NCBI GenBank assembly: GCA_035477015.1
Contig: DATILB010000425.1
Coordinates: 1 to 9,311 of the forward strand
Direction of reading: 5' to 3'
Length of the DNA stretch: 9,311 nt
Source of the DNA: SSC3 sp035477015
GTDB taxonomy: Bacteria > Actinomycetota > Actinomycetes > Propionibacteriales > Nocardioidaceae
The translations under genes were made by a program, and so were the position numbers. The notes under the pieces are model-generated. The model had not been told where the DNA came from. It did no database searches and saw only the letters and a list, made by a program, of their open reading frames with translations. Shown in pieces: positions 7,234-9,311 of the stretch. Numbering within the stretch: position 1 is the stretch's first letter; the number at the start of each line of letters is the position of its first letter.

Positions 7234-7254
7234 TGTGAGAGGCGTGTGAGAGGC
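7234..7254. repeat. Tandem 10-bp direct repeat next to the integrase stop
   Basis: TGTGAGAGGC occurs twice, at 7234-7243 and 7245-7254, with a period of 11 bp, about one helical turn. It lies between the att core and the integrase stop, where arm-type binding sites for an integrase or excisionase are often found. The function is inferred from position only. Confidence 0.6.
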
Positions 7255-7258
7255 CCTG

Positions 7259-8245
7259 TCAGCCGACCGAGGCTCCGAGCGCTCGGGCAGCGGTACCGAT
7301 CCCCGAGGTACCCGAGTGAGGCAGATACGCGGCGAGATGGACCTCAACCGTGTGACCGAGCATCGCGCTTGCGTCGGCAGGCGTGACCCCGATCGAGTGC
7401 AGCCAGAACGCGAGCGAGTGCCGGACCGAGTGCAACGTGATGTCCGGAAGCCCGGCAGACCGGGACACGACCCGGAACCGGTCGGAGTACCACTCGGGGC
7501 GTACGGGCTTCCCGAGCGCGTCAACCACGACGTAGCCCGAGTCCTGCCACGCGGTGCCCGCTGCGAGGCGCTGAGCGGCTTGTGAGGCGCGCAGGCTCCT
7601 GAGCAGTGCGATCGTGCCGGGCCACATCTGCTCGACGGGCAGCGAGCGACGGCGAGCCTGTGACTTGGGGTCGTCCACGGCGTCGGAGGTGTACACGGCG
7701 ACCCGACCCTGACTGATGCTCACGACCCCGTTGTCCAGGTCGATGTCACTCCACCTCAAGCCGAGGACGTCGGCGCGGGTCATGCCCGAGGCGGTCAACC
7801 TCCACGCCGCTGCGTTGTAGTCGGTGTCGGCGACGTTCACGAACGTGCGCAGTTGCTCCGCCTGCCAGTGCTTGAGGTCGGTACCCGCGAGACGACGGGA
7901 GCGGGGACGCTTCGCCAGACGTGCCGGGTTCCGGACGATCATGCCGTCCCTGACGGCGACGTCGAGCACCTGGCCGATGGCGACGAGCCCGGCTCTGATG
8001 GACCGGGCTGAGAGCGCCTGTCCTCTGACACCTCCCTGCGTCGCCAGGTGCGTGACGAGAGCGTCCATGTCGGCGACGGTGAGCGCCTGCACCTTCACGT
8101 CGCCGATCTTGCGCAGCACGGGCGCGAGTTGGGAGCGGTACCCGACGACGGTGACCGGCCTGATGTCGTGCCTGGAGTTGAGCCACCTCTCGGCGAGTTC
8201 ACGCACGGTCAGGTCGGTGGGCGACGCATGGTCGAGGACGACCAA
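7259..8245 (-). CDS. int: Tyrosine recombinase / phage-type integrase
   Basis: The 328-residue protein has a SAM-like core-binding domain (about 12-110, 'LTVRELAERWL' onward) and a catalytic domain (about 125-320). Visible catalytic residues are K194 (DDPKS), H272-S-V-R275, H298 (LGHT) and nucleophile Y307. The first catalytic Arg is unusual: where relatives read G-M-R-R-G-E, this protein reads G154-M-T-R157-A-D, so Thr is at the usual position and Arg is one residue later. The enzyme should join the element's att site to tRNA-Arg(ACG), whose 3' half lies about 135 bp beyond the gene's end. The TTG at 8245 is the first start after an in-frame TGA at 8287; no ribosome binding site is visible, so the true start may differ. 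No excisionase gene was recognised. The GTGAC array lies upstream in the divergent gap. Confidence 0.92.
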   Translation of the reverse strand: MVVLDHASPTDLTVRELAERWLNSRHDIRPVTVVGYRSQLAPVLRKIGDVKVQALTVADMDALVTHLATQGGVRGQALSARSIRAGLVAIGQVLDVAVRDGMIVRNPARLAKRPRSRRLAGTDLKHWQAEQLRTFVNVADTDYNAAAWRLTASGMTRADVLGLRWSDIDLDNGVVSISQGRVAVYTSDAVDDPKSQARRRSLPVEQMWPGTIALLRSLRASQAAQRLAAGTAWQDSGYVVVDALGKPVRPEWYSDRFRVVSRSAGLPDITLHSVRHSLAFWLHSIGVTPADASAMLGHTVEVHLAAYLPHSGTSGIGTAARALGASVG

Positions 8246-8282
8246 CTGGGGACGGACGGTCAGGGTCGGTACTACCCCCCGC

Positions 8283-8357
8283 TGTCACTGTCACTTCGGT
8301 CACCCGTGTCACTCACCGATGGGGAGGGTGACAGCGGTGACATGAGTGACAGTGACA
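8283..8357. repeat. Mirror-symmetric array of eight GTGAC pentamers (dyad centred at 8320)
   Basis: GTCAC starts at 8284, 8290, 8299 and 8308. Its complement GTGAC starts at 8328, 8337, 8346 and 8352. The spacings are 6, 9, 9 and then 9, 9, 6, exact mirror images about 8320. The two halves match over 13 outer bases and two inner six-base blocks. The DNA or RNA could form a long imperfect hairpin, and the array could bind a dimeric protein controlling int. Because the spacings are multiples of three, it could instead reflect repeats in a protein (GDSGDMSDSD in the plus frame). Confidence 0.7.
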
Positions 8358-8500
8358 CGAGCCCTCTTCCCGATTGTCCGACTGACGTTCCTCCCGGGCT
8401 GGAGTTGCTGCGGGGCAAGCCCGGACGCTGTGACACGTGCCTGTTCCACATCCCGACCCAAGGTCACGGGCCACCGTGCGCACCGGATAGATGGTCCTGA
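8342..8500 (+). CDS. Short Cys/His-rich ORF, possible zinc-binding miniprotein or tail of a lost element gene
   Basis: From ATG 8342 the frame gives 52 residues ending with TGA at 8500. The C-terminal half contains C-x2-C-x2-H-x5-H-x3-C ('RCDTCLFHIPTQGHGPPC'), a spacing that could hold a zinc ion. The Asp/Ser-rich start (MSDSDTS) is encoded by the right arm of the GTGAC array. No family is recognised. The same frame is readable upstream from about 8261 as GRYYPPLSLSLRSPVS and so on. That resembles the low-complexity linker and Cys-rich tail at the end of some actinobacterial element primases, so this may be the 3' remnant of a replication gene cut off next to int. A perfect hairpin starts three bases after the stop. 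GC at third positions is about two thirds, weaker than the backbone genes. Confidence 0.4.
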   Translation: MSDSDTSPLPDCPTDVPPGLELLRGKPGRCDTCLFHIPTQGHGPPCAPDRWS

Positions 8501-8503
8501 CCC

Positions 8504-8543
8504 CCAGTGACCCCGACCCCTTCATGCCGGTCGGGGTCACTGG
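8504..8543. terminator. Perfect 15-bp hairpin after the Cys/His-rich ORF
   Basis: The arms at 8504-8518 and 8529-8543 are perfectly complementary around a 10-base loop. The arms carry GTGAC and GTCAC, the pentamer of the upstream array. Its place three bases after a stop codon suggests a terminator, but no T-run follows, so a protein-binding or replication-related palindrome is possible too. Confidence 0.5.
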
Positions 8544-8737
8544 CTTGGATCAGGGGTACTGCCATGTGCCAGATCCGATGGTGTCCAAGCACAAGCCCGG
8601 CTCCCTCGCGGTCGCCGCGCTGGGCGAGACGTACGGCGTGAGTGAGGGCACATGAGGCGTACCCCCTGAACGCCGAATTCGCGGAGGACGTGCGCAGGCA
8701 GGACAGAGGGCTCAGTTCTGACACGGTTTCGACGTGA
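8524..8737 (+). pseudogene. Two overlapping short frames, possibly one small gene broken by a frameshift
   Basis: The first frame (ATG 8524 or ATG 8578, TGA at 8653-8655) ends 'MVSKHKPGSLAVAALGETYGVSEGT', with about 86% G/C at third positions. A second frame, open from GTG 8642 to TGA 8735-8737, reads 'RAHEAYPLNAEFAEDVRRQDRGLSSDTVST'. Both look protein-like, and joining them near 8645-8652 would make one product of about 50-70 residues. ATG 8524 lies in the loop of the 8504-8543 hairpin and has no ribosome binding site, so the true start is unknown. No family is recognised. An alternative is that both are chance frames; minus-strand frames over the same bases (8464-8724, 8537-8959) are no more convincing. 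Confidence 0.25.
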
Positions 8738-8806
8738 GTTTCGACCTCGATGTCTACCCGGGTGAGGGGTCAAATGTTGTGCGGTCGCCGCCGTGCTGGC
8801 CACCTC

Positions 8807-8835
8807 CCCGTTCACGCTCAGACAACGGGTTTTTT
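8807..8835 (+). terminator. Intrinsic (Rho-independent) terminator
   Basis: CCCGTT (8807-8812) pairs with AACGGG (8824-8829) around an 11-base loop, immediately followed by six Ts (8830-8835), the longest T-run in the area. It would end plus-strand transcripts from the short ORFs at 8342-8737 and insulate the lipoprotein gene beyond. Confidence 0.65.
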
Positions 8836-9030
8836 CAGGTAACCGGAGCGGTGATTTCGTTGTGCGCTCCGCACTACGCGCACATTGTGGCCGGGTTCGT
8901 TCCTCGTGTTCGTGAACGTCGCAGCATGGGTACTGCCAACAGCGCGCGCTTTGCGGCAAAGTCGGACGGATGTGGGAGCCACATCGGCGGGATTCGATCG
9001 TGCTTCACGGGTGGGGGCATCATTGGGATC
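8836..9030 (+). other. Noncoding stretch upstream of the lipoprotein gene
   Basis: The plus frame of the lipoprotein gene happens to be open here (back to GTG 8734), but its translation is low in typical protein character and crosses the terminator, so I treat it as noncoding. Small overlapping inverted repeats are present: CGGAGCG/CGCTCCG at 8844-8871 and TGTGCGC/GCGCACA at 8861-8884. They share bases and could form alternative structures. No convincing promoter hexamers were found. Confidence 0.4.
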
Positions 9031-9311
9031 GTGGCGGTTTCTAGGTCCATCAAGACCACGCCGAGGCTCGCGCTCACGAGCTTGGCGCTGGTTGCTTGTG
9101 GACACGCACCATCGACCGACTCTGCGACGTCTCAGCCGATCCTCGTCCAGGATGGCGCGACGTACACATTCGAACCTGCCGACGTCCCACGCGATGCCTC
9201 GACCTCGTTGCTGACCGCACAAGACGCATACAACTCCTTAACTGGTCGGCAGGTCCCAATTCCGGGCTCGGTCACGGTCGCCTACGGCTATCTCACCGAA
9301 GACGACACGGA
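9031..9311 (+). CDS. Putative lipoprotein (N-terminal 93 residues; runs off the right edge)
   Basis: GTG 9031 opens a frame that continues to the window end. The N-terminus has basic residues (R5, K8, R12), a hydrophobic stretch L13-A22 and a lipobox L20-V-A-C23, then a Ser/Thr/Asp-rich linker. It should be exported by Sec, lipidated on C23 and anchored to the outer face of the membrane. The visible mature part ('YTFEPADVPRDASTSLLTAQDAYNSLTG') matches no family I can name. GGGA just before the start and GGTGGGGG about 13 bases upstream are imperfect ribosome binding sites. Third-position GC is about 72%, below the backbone genes, and there is a rare TTA codon at 9238-9240, suggesting recent acquisition or low expression. 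Whether it belongs to the element or the host chromosome cannot be decided here. Confidence 0.72.
   Translation, partial: MAVSRSIKTTPRLALTSLALVACGHAPSTDSATSQPILVQDGATYTFEPADVPRDASTSLLTAQDAYNSLTGRQVPIPGSVTVAYGYLTEDDT

Larger units (their letters stand above)
7084..8835. mobile_element. Integrated element at tRNA-Arg(ACG), left end with integrase (right boundary not in view)
   Basis: The left end is set by the tRNA 3' fragment. Inside are possible arm-type repeats, a terminator hairpin, a tyrosine recombinase reading toward the att site, and about 600 bp of accessory sequence with repeats and short ORFs. No second copy of the att core is seen up to 9311. The element therefore either continues past the window, or its far end has been lost. 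The end given here, 8835, is only the last feature I can attach to it (an intrinsic terminator); the lipoprotein gene beyond could belong to either side. No capsid, conjugation or replication gene is complete here, so its type (prophage, AICE, satellite, island) is undetermined. Confidence 0.6.

Noticed and set aside
7054..7524. 156-residue minus-strand frame across the att region
   Set aside because: It reads through the tRNA fragment and two hairpins and overlaps the integrase C-terminus out of frame.
8283..8357. CRISPR array
   Set aside because: The repeats are 5-6 bases, spaced by 6-9 and inverted about a centre; CRISPR repeats are longer, direct and separated by spacers of about 30 bases.
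8464..8959. Minus-strand frames of 86 and 140 residues as an excisionase gene upstream of int
   Set aside because: Neither shows a helix-turn-helix or excisionase-like pattern, and both run through the terminator or palindrome region.
8734..9030. Upstream extension of the lipoprotein frame from GTG 8734
   Set aside because: It would cross a T6 intrinsic terminator and bury the lipoprotein signal inside the protein; the extension shows no protein-like character.

Overview
The window looks like chromosomal DNA from a high-GC Gram-positive actinobacterium. Codon third positions are strongly GC-biased, GTG starts are common, and the gene families are typical of actinobacteria: a WS/DGAT acyltransferase, a mycobacterial-type six-TM/HAMP adenylate cyclase and a Tat-type long metallophosphoesterase. 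A Nocardioides/Propionibacteriales-like host is my best guess, from family resemblance only.

Positions 1-7083 read as ordinary host backbone. On the minus strand is the N-terminal 405 residues of a cytoplasmic beta-lactamase/esterase-family serine hydrolase, whose end lies off the left edge. Divergent from it, on the plus strand, are a probable Tat-exported metallophosphoesterase and, 13 bp downstream, a WS/DGAT (wax ester/triacylglycerol synthase) that may have its own leaderless promoter. Convergent with these is a membrane class III adenylate cyclase. Divergent from the cyclase is a small secreted S1-family serine protease. The esterase, phosphoesterase and WS/DGAT suggest a lipid-related neighbourhood next to a cAMP-producing sensor, but that link is inference.

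Positions 7084-7125 hold the 3' half of a tRNA-Arg(ACG) gene on the minus strand, from the anticodon loop to the acceptor stem, still followed by a terminator-like hairpin. The match to a tRNA stops abruptly at 7125. Just beyond it come tandem 10-bp repeats, a strong hairpin and a tyrosine recombinase gene. This is the layout of an integrated element whose attachment site is a tRNA 3' end. The element should extend rightward, with the intact tRNA at its far end outside this window.

Positions 8246-8835 hold accessory sequence with little clear coding: a 75-bp mirror-symmetric array of GTGAC pentamers, a short Cys/His-rich ORF that may be the tail of a lost replication gene, a perfect 15-bp hairpin, a possibly frameshifted short ORF pair, and a classical intrinsic terminator with six Ts. 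From 9031 a lipoprotein gene starts and runs off the right edge; its composition is less GC-biased than the backbone. I found no CRISPR array, toxin-antitoxin pair, defence gene or complete RNA gene. The most unusual structure is the 8283-8540 repeat region next to the integrase.
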